Positions 11,017-24,064 of a DNA stretch of 64,000 nucleotides are shown in pieces; positions within the stretch are counted from its first letter, which is position 1; each line of letters starts with the position of its first letter. Under the pieces are notes generated by a model, which was given only the letters and a program-made list of their open reading frames with translations, searched no databases and had not been told where the DNA came from. Both the position numbers and the translations under genes were made by a program. Source of the stretch: Sipunculus nudus (lineage: Eukaryota; Annelida; Sipuncula; Golfingiida; Sipunculidae); NCBI GenBank assembly GCA_026874595.1, contig CM049308.1:96332624-96396623 (forward strand). The letters are read 5' to 3'.

Positions 11017-14000
11017 GTGAGTGACAACTATTTTACACACAATCAGTATTTTTAGCTCAGCTGAAAGTCAGTCGTGCTTAGCTGTAACTATAGGACTTTG
11101 ATCATTGTCCTTCCCTCTTGGCATCTTTTTATCAGAGGGACACAGATTGTATACCTAGAAATTGCACTCTTAATATTAATACAGGTTTAGATGAAATCTG
11201 ATTGGATTGTACCATAAAATAAGGGTCCCGTGACATTTATTTTGCAGTCTGTATGTAAACTTTAAATTGGATCCATTGAAAGTCGGACCAAGGCTGTCAA
11301 ATGAAACTTTAACAGGGTCATAAACTTGAAATAAGACAAGATTGGTCCAGTCAGACTGATAAAATTTAATTGGCAGGTTCAGACATTCAGTGTTATCACA
11401 CCATTTTGATGATTTCTAACAAACATAGATCATGTGAGTGCATAGATCATGGGAATAATCAAGAGATGGTATAAATTGATTCTCATTTTTCCTAGGAAGA
11501 ATTGGAATTCTTCTTATTCCCGGGAAGATTCATATATATATATATATATATTCATTTCTTTTCCAGTCTACAAATCGGAGTTTATTATCACTTGATCTTT
11601 TGAACCTGAGTCAGGTTCGACAGCTAACAGACAAGCAGCTGTTAAACATGTTTGTGGACACCACGGCCAACGAGATGACAAGGAACTACACGTGTACCTG
11701 CTATCTGCTGCCAGGGAAATGCTCCATGCAGTTCACATCATTTGGAAATGAAGCGAGGGCTCGAGCTCAAGTGCTAGAGCACCTCCATCAGCACCTGAGA
11801 ATGCTCCGTCGAGAAGAACGAGGTGAATCAACTTTACCCAAATTTTTAACAAATCAGCCAACAATATCCATTATTAACAATTATGTATATTTTACCAGGT
11901 TAAACTTGAAGGCATTAATATATTACTTAAAATCCTTAGTACACAATTGCACAAGTAGATATTTTCTTAACCATAATATCTGTTATCTGATGTAGTGTAA
12001 ATGAAGACCACCTTCTGAACCACCGCTTAGGGTGAAGAGTAAATCTTGCAAGTCATATTATCTTTAACATGCAAGTCCTGTGATCATTATCATGCAGGTC
12101 ATGTGATCTTTAACATGCAAGTCATGTGATCTTTGTTTTGCTTCAGATAATGTTGGTGAACCATTTGTAGCAGAACCTTTGGCCAAAAGAAGAAAGAGAT
12201 TGGCTGGTAAGGGAGAGAAGTTTGTAATAATAATAAAGAGAAGGAGATGAAGAATATGAACAATTTATATATATATACCGTAAATATTTTATGACTTATG
12301 CCATGCTAATAAGTATATAAAGTGAAAATCTGGTTAGAATCTTAAGGAATTTCTAAGGTTATAATTTTAATAACATTGGAAACTAATTTTGAAGATTATA
12401 TGGTCTTCTGTTACAGAAACTATTTTGTTGATGGTTTTCATTTTTACCTCGGTTGATGGTAAGTCTTCTGAGGTGCAGTGGTGGACTTTTGTGCCTGGTC
12501 TGTCTGTTAGCACAGCAGAGCATGTTAAAAAATATGAAAGCTACAGACATGAAATTTGCACACTGTTAGTTTTGGATAAAATCTCTTACCTAAAACTTGA
12601 TATATGAGACCATTCGTTTCATTTTGTAGACCACAGTAGGTATTTGCTGGACCATGCAATAACTACAGTTTCCAGATTTTCACCAACAGTTAGTGCCACC
12701 AGGGTTCTGCTTGTGTAGCTTCTTCTGGGGCTGTCAGAGTAACATTTTCACTTGCCTTCCTTATTGAATGAGAATAATCAGGCTGGCACAAGATGTGTGA
12801 TTCTCAGGGAATATTTCACCCTCCCTCATTTGCTGTTGATTTTATCTTGCCACATTGTCATCTAAAGAGGTTACTTTAACAGCAACAGAAGGAGCTATGG
12901 GAGGAGACACCTGGTGGCACTAAATGAAATTAGAACTCCATGTTGGTGAAATTCTAAACGTGATAGTTTTTGCATGGTCTGCAAAGACCGCTTAAAAATT
13001 GTTGGATTATCATCCACTTATTCTGTCAAGAACTTGCACTTACAAGCAGTGCTGATATCCTCATGAAAAATGTCACATATTTTGCCATCAAGTCTTGCTG
13101 TAATGTACATAAGTTGATCATAAATAATCGGAGAAAAAGTTTGAAAAATCACACAAAGTCACTGACACAAGGCAACCAGCAAGTAACACGCAAAGTCACT
13201 GACACAGTGCAACCAGCAAGTAACACACAAAGTCACTGACACAGTGCAACCAGCAAGTAACACACAAAGTCACTGACACAGTGCCACCAGCAAGTAACAC
13301 ACAGTCACTGACACATTGCCACTAGCAAGTAACACACAAAGTCACACAGTGCCACCAGCAAGTAACACACAGTCACTGACACAGTGCCACCAGCAAGTAA
13401 CACACAAAGTCACACATTGCCACCAGCAAGTAACACACAAAGTCACTGACACATTGCCACCAGCAAGTAACACACAAAGTCACTGACACATTGCCACCAG
13501 CAAGTAACACACAAAGTCACTGACACATTGCCACTAGCAAGTAACTAGCGAGTGCACATCATCTAATAGAAATCAGGCTTCCTCATGTCATTTGTTTTTT
13601 GCAGCTGAGCAAGCTTACAGTTTGAGACAAAACTCAAGGAAAGGCACAAGAAACCAGTCACGATTCAGGTCACCTCCATCTAGGCAAGGAAAAGTGAGGC
13701 GCACAAGTCCAAAAAGTATGTCACCTTATGATTCAGCTGTTTCAAGCACAGAAGGAGGCAGAGAGTTCAGATCAGATGTGGGAGAGGGTGGTGGAGAATC
13801 CGTGACCAAAACTGCTGCCATGGTAAAGCGAAGAATTGCAAAGAGAATGGCAGAGAAGCATGCACTTAAAAAGGGCCAGCGGGCAAATGTGGTTGATATA
13901 AGGAAACCAGTTCAAGAGATGGGAATTAAAAGCAAGAAAGAGGAGGGAAGGGAGGAATGTCCATCTGAACGAGTAGCCAATCAGATCAACAAGGAGAACG

Positions 14001-17000
14001 AGCAGCTGATCACCGATCTGTTAAGGAGGAGTCAGCCAAACATGGTGAGGACTAGCTTTGTTAAGATGTAAAGTTAGGACTCAGTCAGTACATGAATACC
14101 ATAAGAGTAAGCATAGTTTATACCTACAGTAAGAATTGATAATTTAGTTTTTGCAGTGATGAAGGTTTCCTCCCTACAATGATGATGAATATGCTGTATG
14201 TGAAGAATACTTATCATGACTTAACAAGAAGAACTCTGGTAGATTAATTCATTAGTTTATTGAAGACAAAATGAGCACTTGCTTAAAACAAGAATAATAT
14301 TGCAGATATGTAAGTTTTAGGATGTTTAGTTTTTGCTATAATGCCTACAGTGATGATTATCATGTTCTTTGGGTGAGGACTATTCTATGTTTGCCAGCCT
14401 GAATAATTACTGTTAGTAGGCTTCTGGGATTAATGTTCCCCTCAGGACAAATTGAGGTTACACTACGATCAGAATTAACCTAAAGACTTAAATTAAACTC
14501 TTTGAATAAACTGAACATTTGAAACAGCACTAGATATTGGCACTTTAACATCAGAATAAATACTTGTTTATCTTGTCACATATACTCATCTGTATAAGCA
14601 TGTTTATCCTCTGTCAAATTTGAAATGTTCTTCAGGATCATTGCTACACGACCATATTTGGTAAGAAGGATGGCATTGAACACATGTATAACAAGATTGA
14701 TGATAATGAGGATATGCAGGACATGGATGAAGTTTCATCTCGCACAGCTTGTCTCAGGGCAAACACACAGGAACATCGGGACATTGTGTTTCTTCCATCA
14801 GCTGTTGTTCAGAATCGTATGCTGTCTGTGGAGTTAGAGTCTGGCCCTGCCTCTACAGGTGGCAACATCCAGGTGCCAGTCATCAGGCTAACACGGATGG
14901 CAGATTTCCACGAAGAAAGCCAAATCTTTGTCGAAAGTGAAGACCAAATCATCAGCTTGGAGATGATTGAGAAACCTTCCAGTGATCAAGGTCACACCAA
15001 TCGTGAGTCATGTTGTACTTCTGTAACTAAAATCATGTTGTTAAATGTTACTAAATCCATCCAGTGACCTTGGTCACTTCAGCCATGAGTCTCATAGTAC
15101 TTCTCTTAACTATAATTGTGTCATTAAATGAAACTTAGTGCATCCAGCGATCCAGGTCACCTCAGCCATGAGTCATGAAGCATTTCTGCACTAAAATTTT
15201 AACAGAAATCTAAAGTAAGTCTGATAGTTGAACCTTGTTTTTTTATAAAAAAAGTTACGATGACAGATCAAGTCAGCTTTTGAATGAACTGTAGCTGATA
15301 TGTTTAATTGATCAGGACCCTACCCTCCAATGCCAAAATCTGACTTAGCCAAGCGAGGAAAGATGCCCATCCCGGAGGAGGTGTACATATCCAGTGATGA
15401 GGAGATGCAAGTAGCACAACAGATTGGTGGCGCAGCCCCACCTGAAGGGAGTCTTGAGTGGGAGAGGGTGAGTACCGCAGGTATTAGAGGATGGAAAACA
15501 TGGTGAAAGCTGAGTACCTAAAAGTAGGCTTTGGTGAGCATCATGTTGAAAATTGTGTTTCTCAAGTAGGAAAGAATCAATACCATAATGTTAACCTGAG
15601 TACCTGTAGAAGGAGAGGCTCAGTATAGTGAAAGACTGAGTACCTTAAGTATGAGAGCGTGAGTACAATTTTGGAAGTCCGAATACATGGAGTCGGAGGG
15701 GGCAAGCACTGTAGTGAAAAAATTGAGTACCTCCGGTATGAGGGTGAGTACAGTAGTGTAAGACATGGACAGCTGAGTGGTAAAACGCTCAGCTTTCTCT
15801 GCTGGTGACCTGGGTTCGATCCCCATCCTGGCTATGAGAGTGGGTTGTAGTGGCCCAACCAAGGCTGGTGATTTTCTCTGGGTACTCCATTTTCCTCCAC
15901 CCTTAACAACTACCGAGCACCAACATCCAAGCCATGGAGAGTGACTCGTATTAGTTATTTTAACTAGTTGTACAATCAATGTAAAATAAATAAAGTTCAT
16001 AAAGAATGAGTACCTCAGGTTGGGGAGGGCATGTACCAGTGAAAGACTCGAAACCTGAAGTAGAAAGACTGAAAACCTGAGTGCAAAAGTTTAATTCTTG
16101 TTTCTGTTTATACACAGATGTCATGAAGTCTCTTGGTTTAGAGGGTGTCTTTAGCATTAATAGATGATTTTCTAGAGTTGGAGAGTGTCTTAAGCATTAA
16201 GAGATGATTGTCTAAAGTGGGAGGGTGTCTTTAGCATTAAGGGGTGAGAGTCTAGAGTGGGAGAGTGTCTTTAGCATTAATAGATGATTTCCTAGAGTGG
16301 GAGGGTGTCTTCAGCATAAAGGGGTGAGTGTCTAGAGTGGGAGAGTGTCTTAAGCATTAAGAGATGATTGTCTAGGGTGGGAGACTGTCTTAGCATTAAG
16401 GGGTGAGTGTCTAGAATGGGAGAGTATCTTTAGCATTAAGGGGTGAGTGACTAGAGTGGGAGAGTGTCTTTAGCATGAAGGGTTGAGTGTCTAGAGTGGG
16501 TGAGTGTCTTAAGCATTAAGGGGCGAGTGTCTAGAGTGAGAGAGTGTCCTTAACATTAATGGATGATTGTCTAGAGTGGGAAAGTGTCTTCAGCATAAAG
16601 GGGTGAGTGTCTAGAGTTGGAGAATGTCTTTTACATTAAGGGATGAGTGTCTAGAGTGGAAGAGGGTCTCTTAAGCATTATGGGATGAGTGTCTAGGGGG
16701 GGGGGTGTCTTTAGCATTAAGGGATGATTATCTAGAGTGGGAGGGTTTTCTTCAGCTTTAAGGGGTGTGTGACTAGCATTTGAGGGTATATTCAGCATTA
16801 TGGGATGAGTGTCTAGTGTAGGAGGGTGTCTTCAGCTTTAAGGGATGAGTGGGAGGGTGTTTTCAGCATTGAGGGATGAATGTTTAGAGTGGGACGTTGT
16901 CTTCAGCATAAGGGTGAGTGTCTAGCATGGGAGGGTAATTTCAGCATTAAAGGGCCAGTGTCTAGAGTTTGAGAAGGAGAAGTTTGATTTAGGGAGGAAC

Positions 17001-20000
17001 ATGGTACGAGTTGAAGAAGGAGAGTAGTTTGAGTGGGAGAAGATAGGTTTAATATTGAGTTGGTCAGAATGGTAAGTTTCTTGATTTGGATTCAGTAATA
17101 TTACTAACTGGATAATACAAGTGATTGGTTGGAAATAAATGTCTGGTATCTGTCTTTATATTGCTGAATTCACAGCAATAATTAGCTTTTATTTTAGGCT
17201 GAATAATCATCTGAAAATTTATACCTGTTCAAAAATTTAACATAAAGTTGAAACAAACTCAATAAGAAAAACATGAGAATTGTGTGTTTTTTGTGAAAAA
17301 ATATTCATTCAGGAATATAGACCCAGGAAAACCATAAACAAATGATATAACACCTGCTCAGGTAAAACCATAGTTTGAAATCAATTATTGAAGCTGGGAT
17401 TTTCAAATTTAACTTTTGTATTTGCCTATTGTAGAAAATAGCCATGAAGTATATCCGGGAATTGCGCGGCAAAAAAGGAGAAATCATGGAGCAACCACTG
17501 CATTGCAAAATATGCAAGGACAAGGCTTTTACAGCAACAGCTACATTAATGTATCACTATCGTAGCCATGCAGGTAAGTTCAGTGTACATTTATTTTGTC
17601 CTAAATAACAGATAACATTTATGCAGGATTACATTTTATGAGAAAATATGTGAAAACTGATGACTTTGACAATGGTTTTTTAGCTCAGCTGACTGTAAGT
17701 CATCTGAGCTATAGCAATCACCCTTTGTCTGTCGTCCGTTGGGCCGTCCGGCCATCCGGCTGTCTGTCTGTTAACAGGGCACGATTCGTAACCCCTGGAC
17801 CTGGAATCTTCTAACTTTACATCCAGGGTGGTCCATGAAAAATCTCCTTGAATTAGGTCTCTGTTACCCATATTCTTTGAGCTATGGGGCTCCAAAGTAC
17901 CCCCCAGAATAATGGAAAATTTGATACAAAAGCTGAATTATCTGAACAACTAATGCATTGATCACCATGGTTCTTTGCATAGATATTGATCATGGAGTGT
18001 TTCCTCAGTTTCTGCAGACTGGTGGCGCTACCTATTTTTTTTAATTTTTTACAATTTTTTTTCTCTATTTTTGAGACCTTAAAAGATGAAGTCATCTGTT
18101 AACATCTTAAAAAAATTTAATTTTCACAGCATGTACACATAAGAATTTAATCTGTTAAAATCTGAAATTTGAAAATAAAAGCTGCAAAATTAGGCTAGTT
18201 ATATTTTTTTTTAGGCTCTTGTTGTATTTCCTTACATTGTCAAGCAGTCCACTGTTTTTACTGTAGGTCATTCAGTGCACATCTCTATGCTCCCCAGGCT
18301 GTTGGCATAATGTTAGATGTCCCCAAGATTTCCTACCAAGCTGAAAGCTGGGCCTTGCGACTTTGTTCCTTTGAGAAATTAAGGAAAAACCTCAATTTTT
18401 TTATTAAAAACATATTTTCACACTTCAGGACTGCCTAATATAAAAAACAACCAATCTGTTTTTTCTCATATTTACCATAAATTATTGTGGATTTAATTTT
18501 CACAGCATGTGCACATAAGGATTTAATCTGTTAAACTATGAAATTTGAAAATCAAAGCTGCAAAATTAGGCTAGTTATTGAATTATTTTGGAGGCTCTTG
18601 TTGTATTCCCTTACATTGTCAAGCAGTCCACTTTGGTCACTGTAGGTCATTCAGTGCAGCTCTCTATGCTCCCAAGGCTGTTGGCATAATGTTATGCAAT
18701 CCCATCACTAGGGCGAGCCCTCTCTCCAGAGTTGAGCTTGATCAGGCTGTCTGCAGTTAATACCATACCACAGGGAGCCTTTTTCTCTGGCTCCCCCCCC
18801 CCCCACCACCCCATTCTGTTGACACACCTGTACTATGAACTAGATGAATCTTAATATTAACATTTTTTTCAGCAAAGAGCAATAACAACGGAGACCCCTC
18901 CCCCCACCCACCCCTTTAATACACAGGACTAATAAACAAGATGAATCTTATAATTTTAATGTTAAATAAATTCTTTTTGATGAGACTTGGACAATTTTGA
19001 TTTTTTTAAAGAAAAAAATTTCAGGAATTTAATCCTGATATTCAAATGTGATAAAATATTAGGATCTAAAGTAAGTGCTAACTGACAAGATTTAAGAAAT
19101 TATAAATACTTTGTAGCATTTCATTCATATCTCTTAAAGTTGGAGGGGCCTAGGTGTGAATAACACTGTTTACTTAGTATTAAAATTAGGAATTTTGGTC
19201 AAACTTTGTGGGATTAATTTTTAACTCATATGGCCATATATTTAACTTTTGAAAACTTAATTACCTTCACACATTATTTGTTTATGGAATGTTACTTTTA
19301 TATAACACTTACAGTAGGCCTATTTGTTCCCTTGGTGCATCACTAAATGGTTTAGCTCATGTCCATTATTCTATAATTTACTGAGTTTCATTTTAGCAGG
19401 ATCATTTTCTCATAGCTTTTCTAATGATAATATACATGAAAAACCAAAAGAAATAAAAATATTTTGCAGTTACTAATATTTTCCAAAATTCAGCTGAGTG
19501 ATGTGAACCATGGGTCCCTTGTTTCTCTGTAGGTATTAAGCTGTTTGTCTGCCTGATCTGTAACACCACCTTCACTCTTTGTTCCTGTGTTTTCTCTCTG
19601 CAGAATTAAGCTGTTTGTGTGCCTGATCTGTAACACCACCTTCACTCTTTGTTCCTGTGTTTTCTCTCTGCAGTATTAAGCTGTTTTTCTGCCTGATCTG
19701 TAACACCACCTTCACTCTTTGTTCCTGTGTTTTCTCTCTGCAGTATTAAGCTGTTTGTGCACCTGATCTGTAACACCACCTTCACTCTTTGTTCCTGTGT
19801 TTTCTCTCTGCAGTATTAAGCTGTTTGTGTGCCTGATCTGTAACACCACCTTCACTCATTGTTTCTGTGTTTTCTCTCTGCAGTATTAAGCTGTTTGTGC
19901 ACCTGATCTGTAACACCACCTTCACTCTTTGTTCCTGTGTTTTCTCTCTGCAGTATTAAGCTGTTTGTGCACCTGATCTGTAACACCACCTTCACTCTTT

Positions 20001-23000
20001 GTTCCTGTGTTTTCTCTCTGCAGTATTAAGCTGTTTGTGCACCTGATCTGTAACACCACCTTCACTCTTTGTTCCTGTGTTTTCTCTCTGCAGTATTAAG
20101 CTGTTTGTGCACCTGATCTGTAACACCACCTTCACTCTTTGTTCCTGTGTTTTCTCTCTGCAGTATTAAGCTGTTTGTGTGCCTGATCTGTAACACCACC
20201 TTCACTCTTTGTTTCTGTGTTTTCTCTCTGCAGTATTAAGCTGTTTGTGTGCCTGATCTGTAACACCACCTTCACTCTTTGTTCCTGTGTTTTCTCTCTG
20301 CAGTATTAAGCTGTTTGTGCACCTGATCTGTAACACCACCTTCACTCTTTGTTCCTGTGTTTTCTCTCTGCAGTATTAAGCTGTTTGTGTGCCTGATCTG
20401 TAACACCACCTTCACTCATTGTTTCTGTGTTTTCTCTCTGCAGTATTAAGCTGTTTGTTTGCCTGATCTGTAACACCACCTTCAATTTTTGTTCCTGTGT
20501 TTTCTCTCTGCAGTATTAAGCTGTTTGTGCACCTGATCTGTAACACCACCTTCACTCTTTGTTCCTGTGTTTTCTCTCTGCAGTATTAAGCTGTTTGTGT
20601 GCCTGATCTGTAACACAACCTTCACTCATTGTTTTTGTGTTTTCTCTCTGCAGTATTAAACTGTTTTTGTGCCTGATCTGTAACACCACCTTCACTCTTT
20701 GTTCCTGTGTTTTCTCTCTGCAGTATTAAGCTGTATGTGCACCTGATCTGTAACACCACCTTCACTCTTTGTTCCTGTGTTTTCTCTCTGCAGTATTAAG
20801 CTGTTTGTGTGCCTGATCTGTAACACCACCTTCACTCATTGTTTCTGTGTTTTCTTTCTGCAGTATTAAGCTGTTTGTTTGCCTGATCTGTAACACCACC
20901 TTCACTCTTTGTTCCTGTGTTTTCTCTCTGCAGTATTAAGCTGTTTGTGCACCTGATCTGTAACACCACCTTCACTCTTTGTTTCTGTGTTTTCTCTCTG
21001 CAGTATTAAGCTGTTTGTGTGCCTGATCTGTAACACCACCTTCACTCATTGTTTCTGTGTTTTCTCTCTGCAGTATTAAGCTGTTTGTGTGCCTGATCTG
21101 TAACACCACCTTCACTCATTGTTTCTGTGTTTTCTCTCTGCAGTATTAAGCTGTTTGTGTGCCTGATCTGTAACACCACCTTCACTCTTTGTTCCTGTGT
21201 TTTCTCTCTGCAGTATTAAGCTGTTTGTGTGCCTGATCTGTAACACCACCTTCACTCTTTGTTCCTGTGTTTTCTCTCTGCAGTATTAAGCTGTTTGTAT
21301 GCCTGATCTGTAACACCACCTTCACTCTTTGTTCCTTAGTTTTCTCTCTGCAGTATTAAGCTGTTTGTCTGCCTGATCTGTAACACCACCTTCACTCTTT
21401 GTTCCTGTGTTTTCTCTCTGCAGTATTAAGCTTTTTGTGTGCCTGATCTGTAACACCACCTTCACTCATTGTTTCTGTGTTTTCTCTCTGCAGTATTAAG
21501 CTGTTTGTGTGCCTGATCTGTAACACCACCTTCACTCTTTGTTCCTGTGTTTTCTCTCTGCAGTATTAAGCTGTTTGTGTGCCTGATCTGTAACACCACC
21601 TTCACTCTTTGTTCCTGTGTTTTCTCTCTGCAGTATTAAGCTGTTTGTATGCCTGATCTGTAACACCACCTTCACTCTTTGTTCCTTAGTTTTCTCTCTG
21701 CAGTATTAAGCTGTTTGTGTGCCTGATCTGTAACACCACCTTCACTCTTTGTTCCTGTGTTTTCTCTCTGCAGTATTAAGCTGTTTGTGTGCCTGATCTG
21801 TAACACCACCTTCACTCTTTGTTCCTGTGTTTTCTCTCTGCAGTATTAAGCTGTTTGTGTGCCTGATCTGTAACACCACCTTCACTCTTTGTTCCTGTGT
21901 TTTCTCTCTGCAGTATTAAGCTGTTTGTATGCCTGATCTGTAACACCACCTTCACTCTTTGTTCCTGTGTTTTCTCTCTGCAGTATTAAGCTGTTTGTCT
22001 GCCTGATCTGTAACACCACCTTCACTCTTTGTTCCTGTGTTTTCTCTCTGCAGTATTAAGCTGTTTGTCTGCCTGATCTGTAACACCACCTTCACTCTTT
22101 GTTCCTGTGTTTTCTCTCTGCAGTATTAAGCTGTTTGTCTGCCTGATCTGTAACACCACCTTCACTTTTTGTTCCTGTGTTTTCTCTCTGCAGTATTAAG
22201 CTGTTTGTGTGCCTGATCTGTAACACCACCTTCACTCTTTGTTCCTGTGTTTTCTCTCTGCAGTATTAAGCTGTTTGTGTGCCTTATCTGTAACACCACC
22301 TTCTCTCATTGTTCCTGTGTTAAGGTATTTGTGTGCTTGATCTGTACACAACCTTCAAAAACATTTTTTCTGTATTTTTAGCTCAGCTGACTATAAGTCA
22401 TCTGAGCTATAGTCGTGGTCCTTTGTCCGTCGGCCTTCTGGCCGTCCGGCCGTCCGTCTGTTAACAGGGCACGTTTTAAAACCATTGGACCTCTGCATAC
22501 CAATAGATGTTCCCAAAATCTCCTATCATACCAAAAATTGGGTCATTAGGACTTCGTTTCTTCGAGATATTAAGGAAAAACCTCCGTTTTCCATAAAAAA
22601 AGCCATTGTTACACTTCAAAGCTGCCTAATATCAAAACCACTGATCTGTTTTTGATCATATTTAGTATTCATATTTTTCCATACATTTTCTGTGCACATA
22701 CCAAAAATTAGGTTAGTATTGGTTATTTTAGAAGTTATGGGCCCAAATATAATGCAGTTTCTTAAAAATCAGGAAACATATTTGCTCACTTAACATGAGA
22801 ATTGCTGAGGCTGGAGACTTTTTTTCAGGAATATAACTTTATTTAATCAAGATTCAATTGTTTACCCAAAATTAGATCTGAATTTTGCAAATTTTTCAAG
22901 TTATTAGCATAAATAAAAAATCAGTACCTTAAATTTCGTCCTACTTTGGCAATGGCACGTTTTTTCCTTGTAAGCACTGTTGATTTAATTTTCACAGCAT

Positions 23001-23929
23001 ATATACATATGGATTTAATCTTTTAAAATCTGAAATTTCAAAGGAATTGTTTGAAAAGAGTAGCTTTTATTGAAGTTTTCATACACCATGTCAAGTGTTG
23101 TTTACATCTGGCCCACCTAGTAATACAGTCTTCACTTGCATTATGTAACCCACCCCAGGCAGCTTGCCTTGGCTTAGCTTGGCCACTACTAGCAGGCTTC
23201 CCCTCTGCCCTGCACTCCCACCCCCACCCCCCCAGCTGGTGCATAAACTTGATGAATGTTATGATTTTCTGTATTTTATTTTATTTTTGGCTATGCTACA
23301 TTTTAGATTTTGTATTGTTCCACCAGGGTTACAATGATTAAAATGCACATTTAATTGTGTCCACAAAGTGATGTATTGCTATGAAAGTGTGGATGTTCAT
23401 CAGAGTGCTCATTAAAGATTTTAGTTTGTTTGACTTATAACTCATGGTTGTATCAGTTGTTACATGATACTGGCTAAATAATCAAAATTTATCTTGCTGA
23501 TCCTTTATTTCAGTTTATAAAATTAAACATTCCCAACTCCAGTTTGCTCCTGGTATAATATATTGGGTGTTTTGATCCTTGGATTAATTTTAACACATGT
23601 ATTAGTTTCATAGTTGAGAATACTTTTCTTTTTTTCCTGATACCATTTAAAAAAATAAAATTATTTAAATTTTTCCTATTAGTGCTGTGGATTTAATGTT
23701 CACAGCATGTACACATTAGCATTTCATCTGTTAAAATCTGAAATTTGAAACTAATTGATCAAAAACTGTAGATTTTATTCAAGTTTCCAGGTACCAAGTC
23801 TTCATTGTTTACATCAGGTCAGTATAAATGCAGTGTACTGGGCAGTTACATAACACCTTCAGGTCTGACCTACTGCCACTGTGAGTGTCTGGGTCAGGCT
23901 GGGTCAGGCAGTAATTACCAGAGAGCCTC

Positions 23930-23964
<35 letters not shown>

Positions 23965-24027
23965 GGCAGTCCAGCTCTCTCTTTCTCTCTCTCTCTTTCT
24001 CTCTCTCTCTCCTCTGCTTTTTCTCTT

Positions 24028-24064
<37 letters not shown>

